Shown here: positions 17,718 through 30,500 of the stretch, piece after piece | How positions within the stretch are numbered: position 1 is the first letter of the stretch | Layout: every line of letters starts with the position of its first letter | Source of the DNA: Burkholderia latens | GTDB lineage: Bacteria > Pseudomonadota > Gammaproteobacteria > Burkholderiales > Burkholderiaceae | Direction of reading: 5' to 3' | Assembly: GCF_001718795.1 (NCBI RefSeq) | Contig: NZ_CP013437.1 | Location: 62,001-126,000, forward strand | DNA length: 64,000 nucleotides | Notes under the pieces: generated by a model | The model's database searches: none | Seen by the model: the letters and a program-made list of their open reading frames with translations, nothing else | Told to the model about the DNA's origin: nothing | Program-made: the position numbers and the translations under genes

Positions 17718-20555
17718 TTAGACGAGTTGCGTTGTCACGGTGGATTGCACCAGCAGTTCGACGTTCAACGCAGTGTTTTCATAGACGACGTAGGCTGATC
17801 CGTTGACCGCCACCGTCCCCTCTTTCGTCCAGCCCCCCGCTTCCAGCCCGCTCATGTCGGACAAGTCGACGCGGTCGCCGGAATTTCCGTTCACCATTAG
17901 TTGCGTGTGGCCGTCGACAAGGAACAGATCCTTGTGACCCAATTCCAGCACGTCGCTCATCGACAGCTTCAGCGTGTTGTTGCCCGTACCGGTAATGTCG
18001 ATGATCTCGATGGACGAAATCTTGTCGTGACCGTCGACATTAATCAGCTTCGACAGATCCAGCACTTGGCCCGCGCCCGTGAGCTTCAGTGTATCCGTGC
18101 CGGCGCCGCCGTGAATGCCGCTGTTCCCGCCAGAGAAGTAGGAAACGTGATCGACTTGAAATTCGCTGCCATCAGCGGCGCCGTAGTAAGCACCATCAGC
18201 GATGTCAGACACATGCTGCACGTCTGCGGGCGGCACGATTTCGGTGGTCGTTTCCCATTTCGATTTGGCGAAGCTTCCGCCGGAGAAACCGATATTGTCG
18301 ATCCAGAATCCCGGCCCCTCGGCAGGCAGATATGGGCCTCCACCACTCATGCTGAATATAAATGACGAAAACTCGAGGTCATTGGGTAGCACAATATGGT
18401 ACGAATTGATTTCGCCTGCGGCCACCTTGGAACCATCTTTGGTGAGGAAATGCCGATAAACCAGCGATCCTGAGTCATCAAGAAAATCGATTGCATAATT
18501 CCAGTAGATCGAGGAGGTGATGCCTATGTCGATTTTCAAACCCTGGGCATGCGCCCCATCGTTAAGGAAAAATTTCGCCTTGTTAGCAGAGATCAACAAC
18601 CCCGTTTCGCCGACTTCGGGCTTGATTTTTCCCGCAATGGGACTCCCACCGGCCTGCCGGATACCTTGGTCTTTGATGGTTGGATCGAGCGACAACGAAA
18701 AAGCACCGAAATTGATCGGTATTCCACTGGCGCCCAGGTCGCGCGGTTTCTCGCCGTTGAACGTCACATCAACATCAGGCGCGATTGTGCTGAAGCTTCC
18801 GCCGGAGAAACCGATATTGTCGATCCAGAACCCCGACCCCTCGGCAGGCACATATGGGCCTCCACCACTCACGCTCAATATAAACGACGAAAACTCGAGG
18901 TCATTGGGCATCACGATATGGTACGAATTGATTTCGCCCGCGGCCACCTTCGAACCATCTTTGGTGAGGAAATACCGATAAACCAGGGATCCTGTTTCAT
19001 CGAGAAAATCGATTGCGTAATTCCAGTAGTTCGACGAGTTGATGCCTATGTCGATGGTCAATGCCTGGGCGTGCGCTCCGTCATTAAGGAAAAATTTCGC
19101 CTTGTTGGCAGCGATCAACAGTCCTGTTTCGCCCACTTCGGGCTTGATTTTCCCCGCGACGGGACTCCCACCGGCTTGCCGGATGCCTTGGTCTTTGATG
19201 GTTGGATCGAGCGACAACGAAAAAGTACCGAAATTGACCGGTATCCCACTGGCGCCCAGGTCGCGCGGCTTCTCGCTGTTGAAGTCGACAACCTTGAAAT
19301 CAATGCCCGCGTGTGAACCCGCTCCCGCAGTGACCTCCACGTATCGCGTGACCAGGTAATCCGAAATATTCCCGCTGCCATCTACCAGCGCCACGCCGTA
19401 GCTAGCGTGCTCGTCGATCGTCGCGGCAATGTTCGCGGGAATTGCTACCTTCACGCGTCCGGCAGCAATATCCGCTGCCGTGAGCGTGTAAGCGATCCGA
19501 TGATCGCCGATCATCACGTTGACCATGTCGCCCGCCGACATCCCTTTGCCGGCCAGCGATACGTCTATCACGTTCCCCGAGCGTGTCGCCGATGCCGGCG
19601 CGCCGGGCGCAGTCGTATCCAGCTCCACGTCATACGCCTTGAGCGGTCCCGACATGCCATCTGCATTGACTACACGCGTCTGCACGGTCCACTTTCCGGC
19701 GTGCGCGTTCGGATCGATCGCCACCCAGGTACCGTCCGACTTCATCAGCGCGTCTTGCCACGTCTTGCCGCCGTCCGTCGAAACCTGGACTTTCTGCCCG
19801 GCGGGCAACGTCGCGGACAAGCGGCCGCTCAACAAACGTCCGGCCGTCCCGTCGTTAGTCACACGGTCGGCATTGGAACTGCCGCTATCTCGCCCGAGAT
19901 TGTCCAGGATCGCCGTCGCGACCGGCGTCGGCGCCGGCGAGGTTACTGCCTCGACCGTCACCTCATATGCCGCCGATGCAATGCTCGTGTTTCCCGCTGG
20001 ATCCATCGCCGTCACGGTCAGCACATGCTTGCCGCCGGACAGGCCGGACGGCAGCTGGAACGACCACGTCCCATCCTCGTTGGTCGTTACCGTACCCAAT
20101 ACCTTCGTGCCTTCGTAGACGGTCACCTTCGAATAGGCTTCCGAGCGTCCCGACACGACCGGCTGCTTCCCGTCCGTCGCCGTCTCGACCTTCGGTTGCG
20201 ACGGCGGCGTGGTGTCCACCTGGATCCCATATGACGTCGACGGCACACTCAAACCCGCGTCGTTGCTCGCGCGTACGGTCAAGCGGTATTCCCCGTCCGC
20301 CAACGCCTTCGGCAACGTAAAGTTCCACGTACCGTTCGCTGCAACTACTACGGTGCCGACCTCCCGGCCGTCCACCAGGATGTGGATCGTCGAACCTGCA
20401 TCGCCGCGCCCGCTCATCTTCGGACGCGAATCATTGGTCAGACCGCCCTTGGGCACGACGCCGGTGTACGGCGGAACACTGTCCGTTACGCTGTCGATCG
20501 TCGGACGCGACGGCCGCTTTACAGCCCTCGTCATTGCATTGGTAGAAATGCTCAC
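17718..20555 (-). CDS. Type I secreted Ig-like repeat adhesin (BapA/LapA style, small)
   Basis: 945 aa. After a short N-terminal region come bacterial Ig-like domains (about 15-110, 115-205), each with the PGTWNFTLP / DGTWSFQLP pattern and a DTTPPS linker. Further Ig-like segments run to about 410. Two tandem 174-residue modules (about 425-770) follow, then a C-terminal secretion-signal-like region: GGAGTDTLKLTGAGQVLDLS, an IEIIDITGTGNNTL core and a hydrophobic end. There is no Sec signal, which fits export by the ABC/HlyD/TolC genes downstream. The start is GTG at 20555 with AAGGA six nt upstream. It is far smaller than LapA/BapA, and no LapG-type cleavage motif was seen. Confidence 0.85.
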   Translation of the reverse strand: MSISTNAMTRAVKRPSRPTIDSVTDSVPPYTGVVPKGGLTNDSRPKMSGRGDAGSTIHILVDGREVGTVVVAANGTWNFTLPKALADGEYRLTVRASNDAGLSVPSTSYGIQVDTTPPSQPKVETATDGKQPVVSGRSEAYSKVTVYEGTKVLGTVTTNEDGTWSFQLPSGLSGGKHVLTVTAMDPAGNTSIASAAYEVTVEAVTSPAPTPVATAILDNLGRDSGSSNADRVTNDGTAGRLLSGRLSATLPAGQKVQVSTDGGKTWQDALMKSDGTWVAIDPNAHAGKWTVQTRVVNADGMSGPLKAYDVELDTTAPGAPASATRSGNVIDVSLAGKGMSAGDMVNVMIGDHRIAYTLTAADIAAGRVKVAIPANIAATIDEHASYGVALVDGSGNISDYLVTRYVEVTAGAGSHAGIDFKVVDFNSEKPRDLGASGIPVNFGTFSLSLDPTIKDQGIRQAGGSPVAGKIKPEVGETGLLIAANKAKFFLNDGAHAQALTIDIGINSSNYWNYAIDFLDETGSLVYRYFLTKDGSKVAAGEINSYHIVMPNDLEFSSFILSVSGGGPYVPAEGSGFWIDNIGFSGGSFSTIAPDVDVTFNGEKPRDLGASGIPINFGAFSLSLDPTIKDQGIRQAGGSPIAGKIKPEVGETGLLISANKAKFFLNDGAHAQGLKIDIGITSSIYWNYAIDFLDDSGSLVYRHFLTKDGSKVAAGEINSYHIVLPNDLEFSSFIFSMSGGGPYLPAEGPGFWIDNIGFSGGSFAKSKWETTTEIVPPADVQHVSDIADGAYYGAADGSEFQVDHVSYFSGGNSGIHGGAGTDTLKLTGAGQVLDLSKLINVDGHDKISSIEIIDITGTGNNTLKLSMSDVLELGHKDLFLVDGHTQLMVNGNSGDRVDLSDMSGLEAGGWTKEGTVAVNGSAYVVYENTALNVELLVQSTVTTQLV
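18271..19284 (-). repeat. Two tandem 522-bp (174-aa) repeats inside the adhesin gene
   Basis: The segments 18793-19284 and 18271-18762 have the same order of features offset by exactly 522 bp. Both encode EKPRDLGASGIP, LDPTIKDQGIRQAGGSP, KAKFFLNDGAHAQ and GFWIDNIGFSGGSF. The protein copies differ at only scattered positions. The fold is unknown to me; the WIDNIGF ending resembles carbohydrate-binding-like jellyroll modules. Confidence 0.9.
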
Positions 20556-20738
20556 TACTAATCCTTGTGCTGGATACTTCTATTTCGCGTGGAAACGGCG
20601 ACGCAATCAATGCGGCCGTATGCGCTGTTGAAATTGAACGCACGTGCAATATGCAGGTGCGTGCGCGTTCAGTTCGGTCGTAGTCCGGCGTCGGCAAAAG
20701 CATTGGCCTTGCCGGAGCAACGCTGACGCTTGCCGGAC

Positions 20739-21455
20739 TTACTCCGTCGCGAGTCGAATTTCGACTCGGCGGTTTTGTGCGCGTCCTTCTGCAGTGCTGT
20801 TGGTTGCAACCGGATCTGCGGCTCCTCTGCCTTCGGCAATGAACTGTTGGGCCTGCAAGCCGCCGATGCGCAGATAGCTGATTACCGAACGCGCGCGCGC
20901 TTCGGACAGGCGTTGGTTATGCGGGACGGAACCGGTCGAATCGGTGTAGCCGGTGACGGTCACCCGGCGAAACTCGACACCGCCATTCACGCCCAAAAAC
21001 TGATCAAGCGCGCGACGGGCCGTTACGGTCAGTGCCGCGCTGTCGGTCGCAAAATGCGCATTACCTTGCAACAGCACCTGTGGCCGGGATGCGGGTTGCG
21101 GAGCCGGCTGAGGCGGCTGCGGCGGCGGCAGGTGAGCCGCCGGTTTCGGGCTTGGCTTTCCGCACATGAAGTCGATTTCACGCGGATCTTTCAACGCCAC
21201 GCCGTCGCGAACGCGGTCGACCGAATGAAGTTGCGTCATGCCTTTGTCCGTGCAGAACTTTTGTGCCGCCGCGACACACGCATTGCTGCTTGACAGCATG
21301 CCTGCGCATGTCACCCGGTATATCGGCTCCTGTTGCTCAGGCGAACTCAGTGCGCGGATGCTGTACGTCGGCCCGGACTGGGTTGCACATGCGCCCAGCG
21401 CGGCAGCGATCGCACCGAGCATGCACGACCGAAGAACGAGAGATGAAAATTTCAT
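20739..21455 (-). CDS. OmpA-family outer-membrane lipoprotein
   Basis: 238 aa. The signal peptide ends in a lipobox (LGAC, Cys about 23), so the mature protein should be lipid-anchored. The middle part has four or more cysteines (VTCAGML, NACVAA, KFCTDKG, DFMCGKP) and a Pro-rich linker (PPPQPPQPAPQP). The C-terminal domain is OmpA-like and peptidoglycan-binding: FATDSAALT, TGYTDSTGSVPHNQRLSEARA and NRRVEIRL are its three core motifs. OmpA-like genes next to trimeric autotransporters are known in Burkholderia. It may anchor or stabilise the adhesin machinery at the wall; that is inference. It lies between the autotransporter and the secreted adhesin genes. Confidence 0.9.
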   Translation of the reverse strand: MKFSSLVLRSCMLGAIAAALGACATQSGPTYSIRALSSPEQQEPIYRVTCAGMLSSSNACVAAAQKFCTDKGMTQLHSVDRVRDGVALKDPREIDFMCGKPSPKPAAHLPPPQPPQPAPQPASRPQVLLQGNAHFATDSAALTVTARRALDQFLGVNGGVEFRRVTVTGYTDSTGSVPHNQRLSEARARSVISYLRIGGLQAQQFIAEGRGAADPVATNSTAEGRAQNRRVEIRLATE

Positions 21456-21581
21456 GTTGTTTGGACCGTCAGGGTAATAGCTAAAGTGAACAATGAGAGA
21501 GAAAGCGAACCTGGGTCCGGGCAAGACCATGTCACTGCCCGGACCGGCGGCGGAGGCAGGCCTTTCGGCCCGCCTCGGCGC

Positions 21582-24500
21582 TTACCATTGATAGGAGGCA
21601 CCTGCGCCGACGACGTTGCCGCCGCTACTGAGACTCACGCCGGCTTTCATTTTCAGGTTCTCGGTAATACGCGCTTCGCCACCCATCGCGACCGCCTGAT
21701 AACCCTTGTATGAAGCTGCGCCGATACCGAACGAGAGATTCTTGCCCGGGTCCACGCCAGGAATCATCGTCAGTGCCGTTGCTGCCGCGACGCCGGAATA
21801 GGCGTTTCTCGCCATACCGTCGATCTGCCCCTGCATACCGCCCATTGCCCTGTCAAACTGCCCCTTGCTGACGGCGTCCGTAGCCTTGACGCCGTCTGCC
21901 ACGTTGACCAGCCGGCGCGTATGGCCATCCGATCCGATGGACACCGTGTTCGCCTCATTCGCGACCGAGCCCTGACCGATTGCGACTGCATTGCTTGCTC
22001 CGGCGGAGACAGTCGCCCCCTGGCCGATTGCGGTGCCGCCGTTCGACTTGACGCTCGCGTGGGCTCCAACCGCCGTACCATCGTTGACGCCGTTCGCAAC
22101 CTGCGAATTCGAGCCAGCGCTGACGTTGGCGTTACCCGTGCCAGGCTTCGGCGCGACGACATCACCGGCAGTGTCGCCCTTGCCGCCCGTTCCGTCGATG
22201 AGACCATTGCCTACGGCGGCACCGGACCCACCGGGCACTTCCGCAGCGATCACCCGGTCGTGGATCTCGTCCACTTGACCTTGCAGCGCCGACAGCTGGC
22301 CGTAGTTGACGGCGTCATACTGGCTCTTTCCGTCTGCGACATTGGTCAGCGTCACCGGTCCCGACACGACGCCGTTGCCAAGCGTGAGCGATCCGAAATT
22401 CGGTGTGCCATCCGGGTGCTTGTCGTACGCCACGACACCGGCGAGATTGACGCTTTCACCCAGATTGTTCTGAATATTCGTCACTCGATTGTCGATGTCG
22501 GTGAATGCGTCGCCTACGTTGTGATAGGTGTTGCCGCCCACTTCGTACGTCGGCGCGACGATTTCGCCCGTTTGCGGATCAAGCTTCGCCCCACCACCGA
22601 GCGCCGTCGTTACGCCGGTCAACTGACTCACGTTCACTGCGTCGGTCGACGCCACACCTTTCGCTACGTTGTGCAGTGTGACCGGTGCGGTGGCGTCAGC
22701 GCCACCCAGCGTCACCGAGCTGTAGTTCGTTGTGCCATCGTCATGCTTGTCATAGGTGACCGCTGCCAGCAGCGTGCCGTCACCGCCGATCAAACCCGCG
22801 GACTTGAGCTGTCGTACGTTGACCGCATCGGTGTCGTCAGCGCCGTCAGCCACGTTCTTCAGCGTCACCGGCGCCGCTGCGCCCTTGCCGCCGAACGTCA
22901 CTTCCGCATGAGTCTCGTCGTCATATTGAACGGCATTTGCCAGGCTCCGTTGCAACGAGTCGATCTGGTTCGTGTTCTCCGATGTACGGCCGTCAAGATT
23001 CTCGAGCGCGTCGCCGACGTTGTGATAGGTCTCGGTTCCACCATTGGCACCGGCCAGCGTGTACGACGGCGCCGTTATTTTCCCGGTGGCGGTATCGAGC
23101 GCGGCACCTGCTCCGAAATGTTCCGAAACGCTCTTCGCTACGGCGTTCAGCTGTGCACCATTGACTGCGTCCGAGCTGTCCGCTGTGAGCGAGCCGTTAG
23201 CCACGTTGTTGATCAACGTGCCAGTTTTACCGGCCAGCGTTACCTTGTCTTTCGTCGCGCCGTCGTACACCACCGCGTTCTCGCTCGTGCCGCCACCGCT
23301 TGCCGCAGCAGCTTCCAGCGCATCGCCCACGTTTGCGTACTCCTTGCCGTCAACCGTGTACACCGGGGCCTTCACGCCGCCGTCGGTGCCAATTCCGGCT
23401 CCGCCGCCCAGCGCGTCCGTCACGCCCTTGAGCTGGCTCACGTTCACCGCGTCCGTCGATGCGACACCCTTGGCGACGTTGTGCAGCACAGTCGGTACCT
23501 TTGCGCCGGCTCCGCCAAGCGTCACCGATGCAAAGTTCGTGCTGCCGTCGTCCTTCTTGTCGTACACCACCGCCGACAACGACTTGCCGTCTTCGCCGAT
23601 CAGGCCCGATGACTTCAGTTGCGACACGTTCACCGCGTCCATGTCCAGCGTGCCTGCCTTCACATTCGACAGTGTCGTGCCCGTCTTGCCGCCGGCCAGC
23701 GTCACCTTGTCTTTCGTCGTTCCGTCATACACGACCGCCAGCGACTCACCGGTCGTACCGTCGATTACACCGCCATCCTTCAGCGATTCTTCCAGCGCGC
23801 CCAGGCTCTCGTTCGTCGCGAACAGCTGCGCACCGTTCACCGCATCCTTGCTCGTCGACGACAGCGTCCCAGCCTTCACGTTCGTGATCGTCGTGCCCGT
23901 CGTGCCGCCGGCCAGTGTCACCTTGTCTTTCGTCGCGCCGTCGTACACCACCGCCGACAACGACTTGCCGTCTTCGCCGATCAGACCCGACGACTTCAGC
24001 TGCGACACGTTCACCGCGTCCATATCCAGCGTGCCTGCCTTCACGTTCGACAGTGTCGTGCCGGTCTTGCCGCCGGCCAGCGTGACCTTGTCTTTCGTCG
24101 TGCCGTCGTACACCACCGCCGACAACGACTTGCCGTCTTCGCCGATCAGGCCCGATGACTTCAGCTGCGACACGTTCACCGCGTCCATATCGAGCGTGCC
24201 TGCCTTCACATTCGACAGTGTCGTGCCGGTCTTGCCGCCGGACAGCGTCACCTTGTCCTTCGTCGCGCCGTCGTACACAACCGCCAGCGACTCACCGGTC
24301 GTACCGTCGATTACACCGCCATCCTTCAACGATTCCTCCAGCGCGCCCAGGCTCTCGTTCGTTGCAAACAGTTGCGCACCATTTACCGCGTCATTGCTCG
24401 TCGACGACAGCGCGCCCGCCTTCACGTTCGTGATGGTCGTGCCCGTCTTGCCACCGGCCAGAGTCACCTTGTCTTTCGTCGTGCCGTCGTACACAACCGC

Positions 24501-27500
24501 GTTCTCGCTCGTGCCGCCACCGCTCGCCGCAGCAGCTTCCAGCGCATCGCCCACGTTTGCGTACTCCTTGCCGTCAACCGTGTACACCGGGGCCTTCACG
24601 CTGCCGTCCGCGCCAATTCCGGCTCCGCCGCCCAGCGCGTCCGTCACGCCCTTGAGCTGGCTCACGTTCACCGCATCCGTCGATGCGACACCCTTGGCGA
24701 CGTTGTGCAGCACAGTCGGTACCTTTGCGCCGGCTCCGCCAAGCGTCACCGATGCAAAGTTCGTGCTGCCGTCGTCCTTCTTGTCGTACACCACGGCCGA
24801 CAACGACTTGCCGTCTTCACCGATGAGGCCCGATGACTTCAGTTGCGACACGTTGACCGCATCCGTATCCAGCGTGCCTGCCTTCACGTTCGACAACGTC
24901 GTGCCGGTCTTGCCGCCAGCCAGCGTCACCTTGTCCTTCGTCGCACTGTCGTACACCACCGCCGACAACGACTTGCCGTCTTCACCAATCAGCCCCGACG
25001 ACTTCAGTTGCGACACGTTCACCGCGTCCATGTCCAGCGTGCCCGCCTTCACGTTCGACAGTGTCGTGCCGGTCTTGCCGCCGGCCAGCGTCACCTTGTC
25101 TTTCGTCGCGCCGTCGTACACCACGGCCGACAACGACTTGCCGTCTTCGCCGATCAGGCCCGATGACTTCAGCTGCGACACGTTGACCGCGTCCATATCC
25201 AGCGTGCCTGCCTTCACGTTCGACAACGTCGTGCCGGTCTTGCCGCCGGCCAGCGTCACCTTGTCCTTCGTCGTGCCGTCGTACACAACTGCCAGCGACT
25301 CACCGGTCGTACCGTCGATTACACCGCCATCCTTCAACGATTCCTCCAGCGCGCCCAGGCTCTCGTTCGTTGCAAACAGTTGCGCACCATTTACCGCGTC
25401 ATTGCTCGTCGACGACAACGCGCCGGCCTTCACGTTCGTGATCGTCGTGCCCGTCTTGCCACCGGCCAGCGTCACCTTGTCCTTCGTCGCGCCGTCGTAC
25501 ACCACCGCCGACAACGACTTGCCGTCTTCACCGATGAGGCCCGACGACTTCAGTTGCGACACGTTGACCGCGTCCGTATCCAGCGTGCCTGCCTTCACGT
25601 TCGACAACGTCGTGCCGGTCTTGCCGCCGGCCAGCGTCACCTTGTCCTTCGTCGTGCCGTCGTACACCACCGCGTTCTCGCTCGTGCCGCCACCGCTTGC
25701 CGCAGCAGCTTCCAGCGCATCGCCCACGTTTGCGTACTCCTTGCCGTCAACCGTGTACACCGGGGCCTTCACGCTGCCGTCGGTGCCAATTGCTGCACCG
25801 CCGCCCAGCGCATCCGTCACGCCCTTGAGCTGGCTCACGTTCACCGCGTCCGTCGTCGCAACACCCTTGGCGACGTTGTGCAGCGCAGTCGGTACCTTTG
25901 CGCCGGCTCCACCAAGCGTCACCGATGCAAAGTTCGTGCTGCCGTCGTCCTTCTTGTCGTACACCACCGCCGACAGCGACTTGCCATCGTCACCAATCAG
26001 CCCTGACGACTTCAGTTGCGACACGTTCACCGCGTCCATATCCAGCGTGCCCGCCTTCACGTTCGAGAGTGTCGTGCCCGTCTTACCGCCGGCCAGCGTC
26101 ACCTTGTCCTTCGTCGCGCCGTCATACACGACCGCCAGCGACTCACCGGTCGTACCGTCGATTACACCGCCATCCTTCAGCGATTCTTCCAGCGCGCCCA
26201 GGCTCTCATTCGTCGCAAACAGCTGCGCACCGTTCACCGCATCCTTGCTCGTTGACGTCAGCGCGCCCGCCTTCACGTTCGTGATTGTCGTGCCCGTTGT
26301 GCCGCCGGCCAGCGTGACCTTGTCTTTCGTCGCGCCGTCGTACACCACGGCAGACAACGACTTGCCGTCTTCGCCGATGAGGCCCGACGACTTCAGTTGC
26401 GACACGTTGACCGCGTCCGTATCCAGCGTGCCGGCCTTCACATTCGACAACGTCGTGCCGGTCTTGCCCGCCAGCGTTACCTTGTCCTTCGTCGCGCCGT
26501 CATACACCACCGCGTTCTCGCTCGTGCCGCCACCGCTTGCCGCAGCAGCTTCCAGCGCATCGCCCACGTTTGCGTACTCCTTGCCGTCGACCGTATACAC
26601 CGGGGCCTTCACGCCGCCGTCCGCGCCAATTGCTGCACCGCCGCCCAGCGCGTCCGTCACGCCCTTGAGCTGGCTCACGTTCACCGCATCCGTCGTCGCA
26701 ACACCCTTGGCGACGTTGTGCAGCGCAGTCGGTACCTTTGCGCCGGCTCCGCCAAGCGTCACCGATGCAAAGTTCGTGCTGCCGTCGTCCTTCTTGTCGT
26801 ACACCACCGCCGACAACGACTTGCCGTCTTCACCGATCAGGCCCGATGACTTCAGCTGCGACACGTTGACCGCGTCCATATCCAGCGTGCCTGCCTTCAC
26901 GTTCGACAACGTCGTGCCGGTCTTGCCGCCGGCCAGCGTCACCTTGTCCTTCGTCGTGCCGTCATACACGACCGCCAGCGACTCACCGGTCGTACCGTCG
27001 ATTACACCGCCATCCTTCAGCGATTCTTCCAGCGCGCCCAGGCTCTCGTTCGTCGCAAACAGCTGCGCACCGTTCACCGCATCCTTGCTCGTTGACGTCA
27101 GCGCGCCCGCCTTCACGTTCGTGATCGTCGTGCCCGTTGTGCCGCCGGCCAGCGTGACCTTGTCTTTCGTCGCGCCGTCGTACACCACGGCAGACAACGA
27201 CTTGCCGTCTTCGCCGATGAGGCCCGACGACTTCAGTTGCGACACGTTGACCGCGTCCGTATCCAGCGTGCCGGCCTTCACGTTCGATAGCGTCGTGCCA
27301 GTCTTGCCCGCCAGCGTTACCTTGTCCTTCGTCGCGCCGTCATACACCACCGCGTTCTCGCTCGTGCCGCCACCGCTTGCCGCAGCAGCTTCCAGCGCAT
27401 CGCCCACGTTTGCGTACTCCTTGCCGTCGACCGTATACACCGGGGCCTTCACGCCGCCGTCCGCGCCAATTGCTGCACCGCCGCCCAGCGCGTCCGTCAC

Positions 27501-30500
27501 GCCCTTGAGCTGGCTCACGTTCACCGCGTCCGTCGTCGCAACACCCTTGGCGACGTTGTGCAGCACAGTCGGTACCTTTGCGCCGGCTCCGCCAAGCGTC
27601 ACCGATGCAAAGTTCGTGCTGCCGTCGTCCTTCTTGTCGTACACCACGGCTGACAACGACTTGCCGTCTTCGCCGATCAGGCCCGATGACTTCAGCTGCG
27701 ACACGTTCACCGCGTCCATGTCCAGCGTGCCTGCCTTCACATTCGACAGTGTCGTGCCCGTCTTACCGCCGGCCAGCGTCACCTTGTCCTTCGTCGTGCC
27801 GTCATACACCACCGCCAGCGACTCACCGGTCGTACCGTCGATTACACCGCCATCCTTCAGCGATTCTTCCAGCGCGCCCAGGCTCTCGTTCGTCGCAAAC
27901 AGCTGCGCACCGTTCACCGCATCCTTGCTCGTCGACGTCAGCGCGCCCGCCTTCACGTTCGTGATCGTCGTGCCCGTCGTGCCGCCAGCCAGTGTCACCT
28001 TGTCCTTCGTCGCGCCGTCGTACACCACCGCCGACAACGACTTGCCATCTTCACCGATGAGGCCCGACGACTTCAGTTGCGACACATTGACCGCGTCCGT
28101 ATCCAGCGTGCCTGCCTTCACGTTCGACAACGTCGTGCCCGTCTTACCGCCGGACAGCGTCACCTTGTCTTTCGTCGTGCCGTCGTACACCACCGCATTC
28201 TCGCTCGTGCCGCCACCGCTTGCCGCAGCCGCTTCCAGCGCATCGCCCACGTTTGCGTACTCCTTGCCGTCGACCGTGTACACCGGCGCCTTCACGCTGC
28301 CGTCGGTGCCAATTGCTGCACCGCCGCCCAGCGCGTCCGTCACGCCCTTGAGCTGGCTCACGTTCACCGCGTCCGTCGTCGCAACACCCTTGGCGACGTT
28401 GTGCAGCACAGTCGGTACCTTCGCGCCGGCTCCGCCGAGCGTCACCGATGCAAAGTTCGTGCTGCCGTCGTCCTTCTTGTCGTACACCACGGCCGACAGC
28501 GACTTGCCGTCTTCACCGATCAGACCCGACGACTTCAGTTGCGACACGTTCACCGCGTCCATGTCCAGCGTGCCTGCCTTCACATTCGACAGCGTGGTGC
28601 CCGTCTTGCCGCCGGCCAGCGTCACCTTGTCTTTCGTCGCGCCGTCGTACACCACGGCCGACAACGACTTGCCGTCTTCACCGATGAGGCCCGACGACTT
28701 CAGTTGCGACACGTTGACCGCGTCCGTATCCAGCGTGCCTGCCTTCACGTTCGCCAACGTCGTGCCGGTCTTGCCCGCCAGCGTTACCTTGTCCTTCGTC
28801 GCGCCGTCATACACCACCGCGTTCTCGCTTGTGCCGCCACCGCTTGCCGCAGCAGCTTCCAGCGCATCGCCCACGTTTGCGTACTCCTTGCCGTCAACCG
28901 TGTACACCGGCGCCTTTACGCTGCCGTCCGTGCCAATTGCTGCACCACCGCCCAGCGCGTCCGTCACGCCCTTGAGCTGGCTCACGTTCACTGCGTCCGT
29001 CGACGCCGTACCCTTTGCCACGTTGATGATCTGACGCTGAACCGTACCCGAGCCCACAGACAACGCATTACCGCGGTTCGCGACAGCGCCCGAACCCAGG
29101 GCCACGCCACCCGCCGCCGTCGCACTCGCCCCAGCACCGAGCGCCATCGCATCCACGATGTTCACTGCAACCGACGCGCCCGTACCCACGGCGATACCGT
29201 TCACAGCCCCAGCCTGTGCCTTCGCCCCGTCGCCAATCGCAACCGAGCTTTGGCCGAGCGCCCATACCCGATTGTTGCCGAGCGCCACGGCCCTATTCGC
29301 GTTTGCCTTCGCGTTCGAGCCGACCGCAACCGTCTCTGCTCCATTGGTCGTCACACCCGATCCGACTGCAACCGCATACGGTTGATCGGCCCCCGTCTGA
29401 GCACCGCTACCCAACGCGACGGAGTTATCGGATCCGGCGACCGCTTGCACACCCACTGCGAGCGCGTCTCTCCCAGCTGCCACCGACGAAACACCGGCTG
29501 CCATCGCAGTTCCGGAAGTGGCTCCATTGAGCGATGCAACGCTCGGATAATCGCCGTCCTTCCCGATGCCATCGACTGCAACGAAGCTGCCCGGCGTGGA
29601 TTCCACGTTCCGCTGCATCATCCGCTTGCCGACCGAACGCTGCGTCTTGGTGTCGAGTGCGCCGATCGCATCGGCCAATTGCTTCATATTGACCGCGTCG
29701 TTCTCGTCGATCCCGTCGCTGACGTTGACGATTCGGCGCGTTATCGATCCGGTATCGCCGATCGAAACGGTGTTCTCCTGATCAGCCACGGAATTGATGC
29801 CCAGGGCGACAGAATTGAAAGCGCGTGCGCGCGCGCCCGACCCGATCGCCACCGCATTGTCGACCGTCGCGTTCGCATTCCCGCCAATCGCGACACTGTT
29901 CGCACCAAGCGCGTTCGCCTTCATGCCGGACGCCTTTACCTGGATGTACTTCATGGGCAACGTGCCGTCCGACAAGCCGCTTGAAATCTCGTCCTTGATG
30001 TCGTTCAGTCCCTTCGACAATTGCTGTACGTTCACCGCGTCCGTGTCGGCGACACCCTGCGCGAGGTTCTTCAGCGAGACAGGCGAGGTCGAGGCCGTTC
30101 CGCCCAGCGTGACCGTCTTTTTCGTGTCGGAGTCGTACTGGACGGCGTTGCCTGCATTGCCGCCCGCATTCGCCGCCTGGAGAGCCGCGCCGACGTCGTT
30201 ATAGGTCTTGTCGCCGACCTTGTAGGACGGCTTCGTCACGCTCCCGTCTTCGCCGATTCCCGCACCGCCGCCCAGCGCGTCCGTCACGCCCTTGAGCTGG
30301 CTCACGTTCACCGCATCCGTCGTCGCAACACCCTTGGCGACGTTGTGCAGCGCAGTCGGTACCTTTGCGCCGACTCCACCAAGCGTCACCGATGCAAAGT
30401 TCGTGCTGCCGTCGTCCTTCTTGTCGTACGCCACGGCCGACAGCGACTTGCCGTCTTCGCCGATCAGCCCGGACGATTTCAGTTGCGACACGTTAACCGC

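Noticed and set aside
18271..19284. Regular repeats as a CRISPR-like array
   Set aside because: The repeats are 522 bp, in frame and coding; there are no short repeats with unique spacers anywhere in the window.
23044..29034. A 1,996-codon open frame on the plus strand, antisense to the autotransporter
   Set aside because: The repeats copy one stop-free antisense frame many times, so length is automatic. The translation is low-complexity (PPASVTLSFVVPSYTTA) with no ribosome site or family features.
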